NCBI GenBank assembly: GCA_019096065.1
Contig: JAGUCH010000002.1
Location: 11,916,501 to 11,980,500, forward strand
DNA from: Paracyclopina nana
Lineage: Eukaryota > Arthropoda > Copepoda > Cyclopoida > Cyclopettidae
DNA length: 64,000 nucleotides
Direction: 5' to 3'
Below, in pieces: positions 12,028 through 23,075 of the stretch (its first letter is position 1; every line of letters begins with the position of its first letter). The notes beneath the pieces were generated by a model. It ran no database searches and had not been told where the DNA came from. It worked only from the letters and a program-made list of their open reading frames with translations. Position numbers and translations under genes: made by a program.

Positions 12028-12850
12028 TTAATTTAGGAATTTTACAGCCGCTTCCTTAAGACCACTTCCCAAGAAATTGTAGAAAAACGTTTTGAGGAAG
12101 CTTTGAGGATTTGTTTTCGAGTGAATTAAGGAAACGTTTATAGAAAAAACATGACATACGTATTTCAATTCAAACAAGTTTCCCGCATCTACAACAAACG
12201 ATCTGCTGTCATGACTTTTGAAATGTTGAAAGCTTTGAAGCAGTGATAGCCTTTTTTCACTATGACCTAAGTTGAAGTTTTTGTCAGTCATTTTTCTTGT
12301 CCATTCCAGCATTGCAGTCATCGTTTTGCAATCTGGGTGCAAATTAAAGCAGGCTTCCTTGGCATAAGGATCTGTTAATAACTTGGGGTTACTTCTAAAT
12401 GGTTGAGCCTCTTCATGAGTCAAAAGCATGCATGAATCATTGTAATACTCCCAGCTCTCACTAAAAGACATGTGAACAGAACTCTACGTAAATGCAAATG
12501 AATGACTTGCAATCCCACCTTTCTTCCTCTTCATCAGAGGAAAATACTGATTCTTCTTCATCTTCAATACTTTGCATAATTTGAGGTGTTGGCAGAACCA
12601 CGACTGTTTTCTGACTGTTCTCATGACATTCCCAGTCATTTATGACACTCAAGGAATTTATTTGCACTATAAGTTCACTTTCCTTGTCAAAAATTGGCTC
12701 TTGATCTTCTTGCAGAGCAACAGACAAGTCCGCCAGGCTTGGCAGGACGGCTTCACATTTAGGCTTAGATGGGATGGTACAGTAATGTTCTGGGCTTTGG
12801 TAGTTGAATGTCATGACAGCATGCTTCAAGTGATGAACTTTGAACTGCAT
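12028..12850 (-). CDS. Orphan two-exon protein (254 aa)
   Basis: I do not recognise this protein. Exons are 12850-12521 and 12463-12028, joined in phase 2 by a GTGGGA donor and a TCTTTTAG acceptor. An in-frame stop lies immediately before the ATG. The first exon ends in a very acidic run (EDEEES, SSDEEEE) after a Leu/Gln-rich stretch. The second exon is mixed and ends in a hydrophobic-aromatic segment before TAA. A poly(A) signal (AATAAA on the minus strand, 11980-11985) follows the stop, supporting an independent gene rather than the 5' part of the SETD7-like gene next to it. There is no signal peptide and no clear membrane helix. The alternative is that it splices on from a strong GTATGT donor near 12160 into the SETD7-like exons. 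Confidence 0.5.
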
Positions 12851-13377
12851 TCATTCAGGATGACACAAAGGAGTCACAATTTTGGGCAGGGAAATAGTTT
12901 TGCTGTTTGCAAAACATTACTATGAGTCTTCTGAATGAATTAAATTAGCCAGCATTATGCAACACAGGATTGCTCTTTCCTAACTTAATTAGTAAAACAG
13001 GCGTTGAGAAAACTGAATTATGAAAGCTAGTATCTCTGTTAAATCACGACTATAATTGAAAGTGTGATTTATGAATGCATGATCATTGAGCCTAGTTTTC
13101 AATCTCTCCAATTTGAGTCAGCTGAGTCAATATTGCTGAGTTGAGTTTACAATAACATTGCTCAGTCAGTTTTCGTACTATCTTGCCTTTTTAGTCAATT
13201 CTGTATTAGAAAATGCAATCCCTCAAAGTTTTCAAAGAAACATTTCTGCACTCCATTGCTAGAGCTAAAACTGAGATTGCTCAGTTTGCAAATCTTTATA
13301 ACGATAATTTTTCATCATTGAAGGGGTGTTCAAAATGAAGTGAATGGGTAGGGGGTAATATATACTCCCACTTTGGG
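12851..13377. other. Intergenic, nothing recognised
   Basis: AT-rich spacer between two minus-strand orphans. It has scattered TGAGTCA/TTGCTCAG-like words (around 13115-13165) but no readable exon. Confidence 0.4.
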
Positions 13378-13779
13378 TCATCCCTGGCTTCTTTCCTCCT
13401 TTGTTTTATTGCAAAGCAAAGCAGAATTGTTTGCATTTCTTGTGTGGGTGTAGGAACGGCTTTTTTCTTCAGCTGGATACTGAGACATTACTTCTGCCCT
13501 TGTATAAGTTGACCCTTTTTTGCTCGCTCTTGATGAAAGCTTGATGGCTTCTTGTTCACTTGATTTTGCGCTGTTATGGTCAAACTTTCGCAGTGAAGCA
13601 GTGGCAGCCTCAAGGCCTTGCTTAATTTCATTGTACTTATCCTTACACCTCTTCCTTCGCTCCAAAAGCTCCTCCCAATGCATTTGGGCTTCCCTAGACT
13701 CAAAAATAGCCATTTCTTTCACCTGTTGCTTTTCAAGCTGGCGGAAACGTTGAGGCACTTGAAAGCCTGAAGGTGCCAT
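13378..13779 (-). CDS. Small charged helical orphan (133 aa)
   Basis: A single uninterrupted frame from an ATG (13779) to a TGA (13378). The N-terminal ~70 residues are highly charged and helix-forming (RFRQLEKQQVKEM, WEELLERRKRCKDKYNEI) and would suit a short coiled coil. The second half is Ser/Lys/Arg-rich with no predicted structure. There is no signal peptide or membrane segment. I cannot assign a family. Small ciliary or cytoskeletal accessory proteins look like this, but that is only a resemblance in composition. It could also be one exon of a longer gene: sequence upstream of the ATG (13780-13800) resembles a splice acceptor region. Confidence 0.45.
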   Translation of the reverse strand: MAPSGFQVPQRFRQLEKQQVKEMAIFESREAQMHWEELLERRKRCKDKYNEIKQGLEAATASLRKFDHNSAKSSEQEAIKLSSRASKKGSTYTRAEVMSQYPAEEKSRSYTHTRNANNSALLCNKTKEERSQG

Positions 13780-15530
13780 AATTGGCTGTAAATAAACAGG
13801 TCTCTATGAATGATTGCTTTTCCCCCGAAGCTGGAAAAATTGGATGATGTAGGAAAATTCCAGGAGTGAATAATGCATGAAATCAAGCGCTCACTGACCG
13901 GATTTATGACAAGTACGCCTCAATTACAAGGGACATTTTGAATGGGGCAAAAACAAATGCAATTTGGCTTTTCTCCAATATTTGGCGCAATTACAGCCTT
14001 AAGGCATTCATGTCAAGCTTTCTATGCCATTTGAATATGCGTTAAAGCTTTGCGATCGTCTTTGAATTTGAGCCTTGGCTTAATAAGCTTAGCACAAATT
14101 CCTCAAAATTAGCCCTCAAGAAATCTCACTAATTTCACAAGATAAGCACTACCTTCAAGGTTCAGTTACAGTTATCAAGCTCAGGTTTCACTTTCAGCCA
14201 CATGAGAACTGAGAGCTTTAAAGGATTCGTTTCTTATGAATTCATTTCTTTTGGCATGTTTCCACCATGTGCTCATTATAGCTTTTTCAAGGCTGTGATT
14301 TTCTGTGAAGATAAAGGGAGCAATGCAGTACATTATTTTGCCTTGACAATTTCACAAACAAAAAGGAAGGGTTAAAGGGCAAACTTTGCCCGAACACAAT
14401 TTGTCACTTTTAGTGGACTATGAAACATAAAACAATTTAACCATCAATTCTGGACGAGAAAAAGGGCCAAAAAAGTTTCGGGCAAGCCATAAGTAAATAG
14501 ATTCAGTGAGTCGAGCTTACAACATTAAGTAATGCTGATTATTAAAGAAAACATTAATCCTTGAGTAAGACAAGACACCTACATAAGAGTGTTTTTCCAA
14601 AAAATGTTTCTTCTAACAAATTCAGATGAAGGATGACGCAAATGAACATGCTCACAATTGCTTTTAGTCTGTTTTCCCTTAATTTTCTTATTTACCTAGC
14701 ATGCTTGACAGCCAAACTCAAAAGAAATACGTACTACAATAATCAGCATAAATTGAGGGGAATAAGAGATGATATTGCTGTAATTTTACGCTATTTCGTA
14801 AGCCAGATAGGTTTTTTACGATAGCTGACGACAGAAATTAAGACAGTCAAGTTTTTGTGAAAAATAAGACTTACTGCAGATGTTGTTTGCACCTTTGACT
14901 GATGACTGAATGAATGTTGACAACGCCCACAACAAAGCAAAGCAAGAAAAAAGTGAAAGCTTTCGCGGAAAAGCGAGAGAATGTCGTTTGCAAGCAGCCC
15001 AACTTATGAAACTTATATAGAGTATCCAATCTTTCAAGGTGTCAATTTCTTTCACAAACTAATCAGCTCAAGAATTTTAGGAAAAGAAAGCTATGCAATC
15101 TTACTGCTACACTTGGCTCAATTTGCCCATAACAGCGAGCGAAAAATTGGGGACAAAATTGCCTGAATCATATTTAAACTTTGTAGCAACTTTGAGCATT
15201 TGTAGCTAGCCAAGCTAAAGTTGTTGGAAATACATTTCGATGTGACTAAATGGTCCATTTAAAAGCTATGTATTTTCTGCAAAGTATTTATGGGACATAA
15301 TTGCAGTGTGGCCACATAGCTTATCTCCAAAATCTATGACAACATTAGGAAAAAATGTTTTTTCCCAAGCACCACCTGTGTATTTTCAAACTTTCATAGT
15401 TAAACTGCACTTTAACTACAGGATTTAGCATTTTCAAATTCATGATCAATGCCAAATAATGACTTCTTTGAAAGAAGGAAGGTAATTGGAATAATGAGCC
15501 TTAGTAGGCAAGATAGCTTGTTGCGAAAGT
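13780..15530. other. Intergenic, no supported gene
   Basis: AT-rich sequence. A 63-codon ATG frame at 14633-14824 has a hydrophobic N-terminus but no splice context or family match, and the minus frame at 14816-15055 is equally weak. I see no repeats until the element cluster that starts near 15534. Confidence 0.35.
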
Positions 15531-15533
15531 AAT

Positions 15534-15683
15534 GCCAGCCCGATTCCAACACGGGATATCAGCATAGTTATAGATCATCTTGAGCATAGTATAGTATAGT
15601 AAACCAGTTTAGTCAGGTCGAGCTGAGCACGCGAGCTAGCACTGACCTGACTATGCTGATTTTCCTTGTTGGAACCAGGCGGC
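15534..15683. repeat. Inverted-repeat element, family B copy 1
   Basis: The ends are imperfect inverted repeats. The left arm has ATTCCAACACGGGATATCAGCATAG and the right arm reads back as GTTCCAACAAGGAAAATCAGCATAG. The middle contains GTCAGGT...ACCTGAC and a segment around GAGCTGAGCACGCGAGC that is found in opposite orientation in the element at 15889-16433. That places both in one small non-autonomous family. Confidence 0.6.
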
Positions 15684-15755
15684 TGTTTCAATTAGAAGCA
15701 AGCAACAAACAAATCAGGGTCATACAATTTTGTTGATGATTCCAAGCTTTATGCC

Positions 15756-15883
15756 CTGTTCATCTACAAACTCCTTAAGGAATCGGAACGCGACATTCCT
15801 TTGCGCAAAGGAGTTCTCAGAGTTGTCATTATGCATGGATTAATTTGTAATAATGCATTCCTTAAAGAACGGTAGATGAACAG
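15756..15883. repeat. Short inverted-repeat element (CTGTTCATCTAC ends)
   Basis: Starts CTGTTCATCTAC and ends GTAGATGAACAG, with a further match across CTTAAGGAAT / ATTCCTTAAAG inside, giving arms of about 28 bp. It is about 128 bp long and noncoding. The same 17-base end (TATGCTCTGTTCATCTAC with one difference) recurs alone near 22643-22660, behind the Cys-loop channel gene. Confidence 0.55.
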
Positions 15884-15888
15884 TATAT

Positions 15889-16433
15889 AAGCCCGGGTCC
15901 TGCAATGAAAATAAGTATAGTGAGGATACTTTGCTTTTACTTTATACAGTCTGACCGTTCAAAATTGGACGGTACGGGAATCTAAACTTTTTGTCACATA
16001 TTCAATAAATACAGGACTTTTAAATGATATCGTTGGAAAGATTGAGCCTTTTTCCATCTTTTTTGTAAAAGTAGAAAATATCAATTGAAAGAGGAATAAA
16101 CCCGGAAAATTCAATTTTCCCAAGGCAAACCAGAAAATTGTCACGAAAAAACTGATGCATCATTTATTTGTTGATGTCACGCAGAATTCTCGATAATATT
16201 TTTCATTTTGTCAGAAAACAAAAAAGATGTCCAAAGGTTCAAGCTTTCCAACGATACCCATTAAGCCTCAAAATTCATGAATTCATAACACAAACTTTTG
16301 ATTCCCGCACCGTCCAATTTTGAACGGTCAGACGGTATAGTATGATACGTGCCAGCTCGCGCGCTCAGCTGCACCTTACTATGCTTGTTAATCGTACTTA
16401 TACTTTACTTATTTTGTTGTTGGTACCGGGCTT
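15889..16433. repeat. Inverted-repeat element, family B copy 2, split by a nested MITE
   Basis: The left arm (AAGCCCGGGTCC...GAAAATAAGTA, from 15889) pairs with the right arm (ATTTTGTTGTTGGTACCGGGCTT, to about 16433). The element is interrupted at a TA by the fold-back MITE at 15947-16335. Its right half shares the GTGCCAGCTCGCGCGCTCAGCTG segment with family B copy 1, in inverted orientation. The nesting means family B transposed before the inserted element. Confidence 0.6.
15947..16335. mobile_element. Fold-back MITE with TA duplication, nested in family B copy 2
   Basis: 389 bp. It begins CAGTCTGACCGTTCAAAATTG and its right end reads back as CCGTCTGACCGTTCAAAATTG. The terminal match runs about 38 bp and then continues as an interrupted inverted repeat for another ~110 bp (shared ATCGTTGGAAAG and CATCTTTTTTGT words). 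TA flanks both sides. No coding capacity. The size, TA target and CAGT terminus fit a Tc1/mariner-derived MITE. Confidence 0.75.
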
Positions 16434-16577
16434 TAATATCGCTTTTTTCCTCCTTCTTACTTTCTGAGCAACTCAGCTAATAGCTTGCCACAATTGCTGT
16501 AAGCTTTAATAGTGCTCTCTCAACTACCATTACTCTCAGTTTTGGAGCTCCAGGCTGACAAACCAGACGTAACCAAA

Positions 16578-17577
16578 ATGCTGAGCAACTGCACTTACTC
16601 TCCAGCTGACCCACTGGAAAAATATTATGGCAACCCAATGCTTCAAGGTTGCGTAAGTGGTTTCATCATTTTTGCTGAATTGGTAGGAAATGGCTTGATT
16701 TCTGCTATAATCATGTATGAAAAGTATGGCATGGACAGCATGAAAAGAACAGCTGGAAATCAACTGATTTCACAAGCCTTGTGCTCAGTTATTGTCTATA
16801 ATTTAGTCCTCATGATTTGGGCTCTCAGATTCTTTGTTGGACCCTTAGGGCAGCTAATTGCCAAAATTGTAGTCAGTTCTTTTGACTTGATGATGTTCAT
16901 GGTGGGCTGGCTGTTCCCTACTTTGATGGTGCTTAAGCTAGCATTTGTCAGCAACTGGACTTGGATCACACATTTGCCAGATGATTTCTTGGCCACATGG
17001 GCTGGAAGGTTGTTATTTTTATGGTCCTTGATGAATGTTGCCTCAAGGTGGATTATTGGGGATTTTGAAATCAGTGCTGGATTTCAATTCTATGCAGGAG
17101 TAGGCTTTCAATGCAATGAGTTTGAGGCTATCATGGAGGAAGCCTATCTTTGGTAATCAAATTATTCAGTCCTTATTAACTTAAGTACCTTGTGACTATA
17201 AATTCTAATTTTGTTATTATTGTAGGAGGATCCATGTAAATTTCACTGTGGGTTTGGCTATTTTCATAATTTGCTTCATAGCTGTGAGGAAAAGCAAAAT
17301 GAGGACCAATCAGGTGCTAGACTCAGGATTCAACAATGTGGCCAAAAATCCAAACCTGGTGTCCACTCTTGCTGTCGTGATCATCATGATAACTTTTGTA
17401 CTTATTGTGCTGTTCCCCGTTTTTTTACCTAACCTAACAGATGCTGGAGGCAAATCATCCCCTCTAAGATTTGTATGGAACAGAGTAGCTGCCCATGTTA
17501 CATGTTCAGTTTTACTACCCTGCCTCTTTTTTGCTTCTAATGCTGATGCTAGGAAAGCCATCAAGGAAATGATGTGA
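16578..17577 (+). CDS. Divergent seven-transmembrane receptor-like protein (308 aa)
   Basis: Exons 16578-17152 and 17226-17577, joined in phase 2. I count seven hydrophobic segments: CVSGFIIFAELVGNGLISAII (TM1, with a GN pair as in rhodopsin-type TM1), then segments near residues 65-85, 90-118, 125-150 (containing WLFPTLMVLKLAF), 190-215, 240-262 and 275-293. The last segment ends LLPCLFFASNAD, sitting where class A receptors have NPxxY, followed by a short helix-8-like ARKAIKE. No DRY motif is visible after TM3. The loops and tail are very short. I read this as a fast-evolving G-protein-coupled receptor of unknown ligand. A non-receptor seven-helix membrane protein is an alternative. A poly(A) signal AATAAA lies at 17606-17611. 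Confidence 0.6.
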
Positions 17578-17611
17578 GCCAATTTCAACAAATGTCAAAA
17601 GGATGAATAAA

Positions 17612-18747
17612 TGTAAAATAAAAATTGTCAAAGTACTATCCCACACAGCTGAATGAAAATGTCTAGCACGTAGTTTTTATCGAATTGCTTAGCAAAAATT
17701 CCAAAACCTTATATTTACCATCAGGACGGTAGTGTAAATTGTATTGATTTTTTCCCAAGCTCTTAGAGTAAAGTGTATTTTATAGCCTTGGATTCTTTAT
17801 TGTGAAATAGTACAATTAGAAATAAAACTTTCATCTTTCACTTGGGCTCACGCGTGTTTCTCAATTATTAAGTGACTCGATCTGCTGGTAGAAGAAATTA
17901 GATAATCAGAATCAGTGAAAATGTCTTTTGAGGCTATTGTACAAACTTCATCTGCATATTTCAATGCTCCCTAGTTTTGCCCGCGAGATAGAGAGCCAAT
18001 TTTAGAACTACATCGTGAGTCACTCATTAATTTGATGGAAAGTTTCACGAGTTTCAAGTACACATATGTTACAAATTATGCAAAGGAAGTTTCCGATATG
18101 TATCCAATGCTGGAGGTTAATGGGCTTTTTGATGGTCATTAACTCAATACATACATTTTTATACGTACATTCATTAATACTAATTAGCTGATAGATTGGA
18201 TATTTTTTGTCGCAACTCATTCTTTTCATTACGAGCTTTAGTCGAATGCCCAATTAAAGGATTGACATCATTTCAAGTTTGTAACCTTGGAATATTCCAT
18301 TGAAAGATGATCTGAGCAGAAATTCAGTGCTTTCTCACTTTCAGGGCTCAATTTACCATCTTGACCTACATATAATTGAAACACATTAACGAGATATAAA
18401 TCTATGACGATTTGGTCTTCTAAAAATTACTTTAGCACACTCGTTTGGAATGAATTGATAAGCAATAATCAAATCCTCTCTAGTTAATCATTGTAACCCA
18501 CAATTGATTCATAAATTCTGTTTGCTCTCATGGCCTGGAGAAGCAAATATGACCAAATATATACGTAGTGCCCAAAAGGGATTAGCTTGGTATTTAGCTC
18601 GTGGTCAGTAATTATGGGCATTTTGAGCAATCACGAAAAAAATAGATTGCTAATGAGGGAGATATCAAATTAGCTTTGCATGAGTGTATTGGCTGATTGG
18701 CATATTACCTAAGTTACTCTCCAGTCACCTTCAAATGGTTGGAGAGA
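17612..18747. other. Intergenic, presumed upstream region of the channel gene
   Basis: AT-rich, with no supported exon. The sequence just before 18748 should contain the promoter and 5' UTR of the Cys-loop channel gene, but I see no clear TATA box. Confidence 0.35.
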
Positions 18748-21700
18748 ATGGCCAGAATAATAGCCTTGATTGCCGTGTCTTTGCTCCTGGTGGAATATTC
18801 AAATGCACAAACGGGTCAGCCATAACTAAAAAAATATATGATAGGAGTCCTAGACGCTTCTTGGTTCAACAAGCGTCTTGGATTATTCGAACCGTTAAAA
18901 GCTACCGTTATTCTTCAATTATTTAGCTGTCTTGACTATCCCCTTTTTGCTTGAGTTTTAGTTTTGTTCTAAATTAGATACGTATGAGCTGATGTTTCAA
19001 AAAGATGGGTATCTTCAACCAGACTCAGTTGATGATTGGGCAATGCTCCTTGAGCCAATTATGCCACAACTCAGCCAACACACACTTTGTGCATGGTTCA
19101 AGTTTTTCTATGTTGTAAGTGTTGATAAAGTTTTGAAAATGCCAAAAGAAATTTGGGCTCTTTGGCTTCTTCACAGAGAACCACAAATCAGTTTTGGAGC
19201 TACTGCAATGATGTTCCGGTTCAGGGTGGGACAAAATTCACATGTGCCAGCAATTGTAAAAAAAATTAACCGGTCTGCCCAGAGAAAACTTAGTTAATGC
19301 TCTCAACTTTCTGTAGTGTGGTTTGAAGGATTCTATGGCTACGCAATAGGTGAATCATATGTTGAAATTGACAGAATAGCCAAAATTGGATGGAATTTGA
19401 TTTGTGAAGCTGTGACAACTTTTCCAAAGTGAGTAGCGTGGAGAAAAGGTAGAAATAATTAAGTTATGCAAGGTTCTTTCAAGTTCAAGCGTTGGAATTA
19501 CTGTTTGGATCAATGGTGAAAAAGGATATTCGAGCGTTGTTCAATCGTCCCACGTTGTCAACTATTGGCCAGCTGAGGGGGTCTGGATTTTGGGCCAAGA
19601 TCAGGTAATCATATCAATCGAACGCTAGCATAATTGAAAATTATTCTCTTTTAGGACAATTTAGGCGGAAACTTTGAAGCTGAGCAGTCATTTTCAGGCA
19701 GCCTCAGTCACATCAACATTTGGAGTTATCCACTCACAGATGCAAATGTCACCGATATGTCTACTTGCAAAAGTAAAATATCCCCCTTATAATACATAAT
19801 GGCTTGAAAATGATGCTGCTTACTTTAATTACAGGCACTCCCGTGGGAGATGTGCTAAATTGGAACGAAGCAAAATGGAACCTGTCAAAGGCAGTTTCGC
19901 AAGAAATGGATTCTGCAGACTTCTGCACCGTTTTGTATCCCAAAAGATACATAATGCTACCAGAGAAGATCTCTCTGGATGCTGGTGAGACTCTTTGCAG
20001 GTCCATGGGGGGATATGTTGCCATGCCCTTGAACTCAACTGAAAATGACATCATCGCCAGCATTGGGGACGAGTTCCATGAAATTTGCGGAGCTGATAAG
20101 CAATCCGGCAAGACTTTGTGGCTTGGCATGAGAAGAGATGCTGATTGGAACTGGAACGTAAAAGCACTCCATATGCCATTGTAGCAAAATGTAAAATTAG
20201 CTCTTGTTCTAGAACATGCAAAGCCTCAAGCCAATCACCTATTCAAACTTCAAGGCTGGTGATGGAGGTGGCTCCAATAATTGTGCCTATGTGATCACGC
20301 GAATCCCTGGTAGGCATGGCAAATGGGGAAGTGCCATTTGCTCCTCACAAAGTCCCAGGTACATTTAGCCTTAAGACAGTATTTCTAGAAAGTCAAGCGG
20401 AGCTTTCAGAGAATTTTGCACCATCTGCGAGTTTCCTACCGAGTTCCAAACCGAGTATGGAGCCCTCACTTTGAAGGGATCTTTGACTCTCAGAGGACTC
20501 TGTACTGAGAGCAGGCAAGATCGAATTTATTTAGTGGAGAGAAATGGACTTTCTAAGCCATACTTCAAGGGGCCCTCCATTTCTGCTATCAAATGGGTAA
20601 GCTTGAAAAGAGTAATAAAATGCTTTGCCTGTCATGATTTCTCTCGATTCACCACAGGATGCCAATATGAAGGCATGGCACTTGGCCCAGCTTCAATTTT
20701 ATGCAGAGGGGTATCGCCAAGATGAGGCCTATCCAACTGGAAGAAAGCTATGGAATGTCACTGATCCCATGTGTGGGATTGAAAACAAAGAAATCCTGCT
20801 GACTCTCACTTCATGCAAGGAAGACGAGTTCACATGTGATGATGGCACTTGTGTGCCCCTCGATAATCGATGTGACTTGGAAGAAGAATGCAGCGATGGC
20901 TCCGATGAGAGCAATTGTGTCAGAGTGAGAGATTTTGATTAGCTCAACATTGCACACAATTTCCAACTGCCCCATTCTTCAGGTTGTGTTTACTCCAGGC
21001 TACGAGAAAGGATTGGCACCAAAGCTGTGGGTGAATGGCACCAAGGTGAACGAGCCATTGCCAGTCTACTTTGGAGTTGATCTGTTGAGTTTTGACCAAA
21101 TTAACACCATCGATATGATGATAGGGTAAACATCTGGAGGAAATGCTTTAAAACCGCCCACATATATTATATACTATTTCTTTCAGCTTGATGCTACGCA
21201 TTAACATAACTTGGAGAGACAGCAGACTGCAATTCCAGAATCTGAGAGAAAATGCGTTTTTGAATCTGGTATCAGAGCGTGACGAGGAGAACTTGTGGAT
21301 TCCCAAAATAAGTAAAATTAAATACTATAAGACCCTGGAAGCAGACAATGACCAAAAAACGTATTAGCATTTAGCAACTCAAAAACTGGCAGAGTGGATC
21401 CGGATGACAGCCATGTCTTGTCCATAAGGAAAGATTCAGCCCCTAATAAATTTGATGACTCAAAAGCAACCGAGGACTCGGTTTATGAAGGATTTGATAA
21501 CAGCCTCGTCTATTCTCAAGGGTTTGCCATAACTTCATACTTTTTTGTGATAATCTAAGCACAATAGTGTACTTTTTGATACATAGATTTTATGCTGAAT
21601 ACCATTGCACCTTCAATCTGAGAATGTTTCCTTTTGATGAGCAGATATGCAAAATGGAGTTCTTGTCATTGACAGTGACGAGAGAACATCTTCAGCTCAT

Positions 21701-22622
21701 TCCTAGTGTGGTCAAGTATTTAGGTCCAAAAACCTTGATTGAATTTGAAATCACTGACATTCAAATGGGACGAGGTGATCTTTTTTATCTATTCTTTTGA
21801 TGTCTTTGCAAATGCTTTTATCGACTGGCAGGAGACCTCAATGCATCCAGAAGTGAGCTCAGAATTGTGATTCATATGAGTAGGCTGTATGTTTACCATT
21901 TGTCAAAGAGCTTTTTCCAATCATTTTTGCTCGGAGTGTTAGCTTACCTAACGTTTTGGATTGATCTGGAGGATTTCACCGACAGGCAAGGAAGTTTTAA
22001 AATAACGAAGCTTTGTTTGACAATCATAAGTTAATCTTAGATTTATGGGTGGCCTTACTGCACTGCTTGTGTTGGCTTCACTCATGTCGGGGTTGAGTGA
22101 TCAACTGCCAAAAACATCCTACTTCAAGGTGATTAGTTTGCTGGCCTCCAACAAGAAATATTTTGATAAAACCTGGTCTTTTCTAGGTTATTGATTTCTG
22201 GCTGCTTTTCTTTCTGCTGGGAACTTCATGCATCATTGCTGTACATATTTTGATTTATATTTACTACAAGGAAGAGCAAGAGAGAGCTATTCATGGTTAC
22301 CCCGACAAGGAAGCCCAGACAACGCAAAAAATTGATATTGCTCATATCAATGCAACAGCAAATGCAGGGTTTAAGGTGAGAAGTAAGAGTTGTAATTTCA
22401 ATGTTTTTGATGAATTATCTTAAATAGGTTGGGGTCAAATCTAAAATGTCTGGATTGCATCGAATTTGGAAAATGAAGCCCAAGTCTTGGACAGCTAAAG
22501 GCATCAATGATTTTCAAAAGATATCTTTTCCCGTGGCTTTTTTTGCATTTACGAGCTTGTTCACGCTCTTTTCTTACCTAAAAGTGGGCACCACTGAGCC
22601 CATTGACATGGAGATAAACTGA
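18748..22622 (+). CDS. Cys-loop ligand-gated channel subunit with pentraxin-like, C-type lectin and LDLa modules (930 aa)
   Basis: Eighteen exons: 18748-18814, 18978-19114, 19177-19255, 19317-19428, 19484-19604, 19655-19772, 19835-20157, 20213-20358, 20410-20596, 20658-20924, 20983-21125, 21187-21311, 21368-21521, 21587-21774, 21832-21985, 22041-22128, 22187-22375 and 22428-22622; all phases agree. Signal peptide about residues 1-20; pentraxin/ConA-like domain about 23-211 ([24 protein letters not shown]). C-type lectin domain about 235-385 (W..AICSS...FCTICE). LDL-receptor class A repeat about 478-515 ([17 protein letters not shown], then [10 protein letters not shown]). Neurotransmitter-binding domain about 520-740 with the 15-residue Cys loop [16 protein letters not shown]1 near 750, M2 near 775-795 ([12 protein letters not shown]), M3 near 805-828, M4 near 906-924. 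The intron after 21985 appears to use a GC donor (CAG|GCAAGG). Ligand and ion selectivity are unknown; M2 lacks the PAR motif usual before anion-channel M2. Confidence 0.85.
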
Positions 22623-22851
22623 CATGGTATTGAGAGTTCCATTTATGCTCTGTTCATCTACTCTACTTTTTCGTAATTTTCTTGTCTTACCTCACGAAAA
22701 AGTTGTCGTAGGTTTTACGGAAAGGCATTTTGTTTTCGATGCCTCTCGGATTGACTAAACAAATGCAACTTTATAAAGAATCCGGCTAAATGATAGACTT
22801 AGCAGAATGTTTTTGTTGGCCCTAGCAGGCTGGCTTTACTTGCTGTAAGAC

Positions 22852-23075
22852 TAGTTCAACTTTATTCTAAGAGAGAGCGGCAATCATGCAACGCACATTG
22901 CTGAGCAGATTGCAAAGGTCGAAACTCTGGTCGAAGTCATAGGTGGCGCAATTTTTAGGAAATCTGTCACTCCACCTCGCCAAGTAAATAAGTTCGACCT
23001 TCGCAAATTTTGGAGGGCTCGCATTGATCTCAGCTACCCAAGATTGCCGCTCTCTCTTATAATACAGTTGAACTA
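22852..23075. mobile_element. Tc1/mariner-like MITE, copy 2
   Basis: The element is 22854-23073, flanked by TA. It begins GTTCAACTTTATTCTAAGAG and ends in GTTGAAC, with an almost perfect ~33-bp terminal inverted repeat including AGAGAGAGCGGCAAT. Its reverse complement aligns through the middle with copy 1 at 1328-1541 (for example GTGGAGTGACAGATTTCCTA). The near-perfect ends suggest it is younger or better preserved than copy 1. Confidence 0.85.

Noticed and set aside
14633..14824. A 63-codon frame with a hydrophobic N-terminus
   Set aside because: Too short and isolated in AT-rich DNA, with hydrophobic codons expected from base composition.
20359..20388. A 30-bp intron in the channel gene (GTACAT...TTTCTAG)
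   Set aside because: It keeps frame but is implausibly short. The next acceptor (TTTCAG at 20409) also keeps frame, gives a normal 51-bp intron and leads directly into the conserved FCTICE end of the lectin domain.
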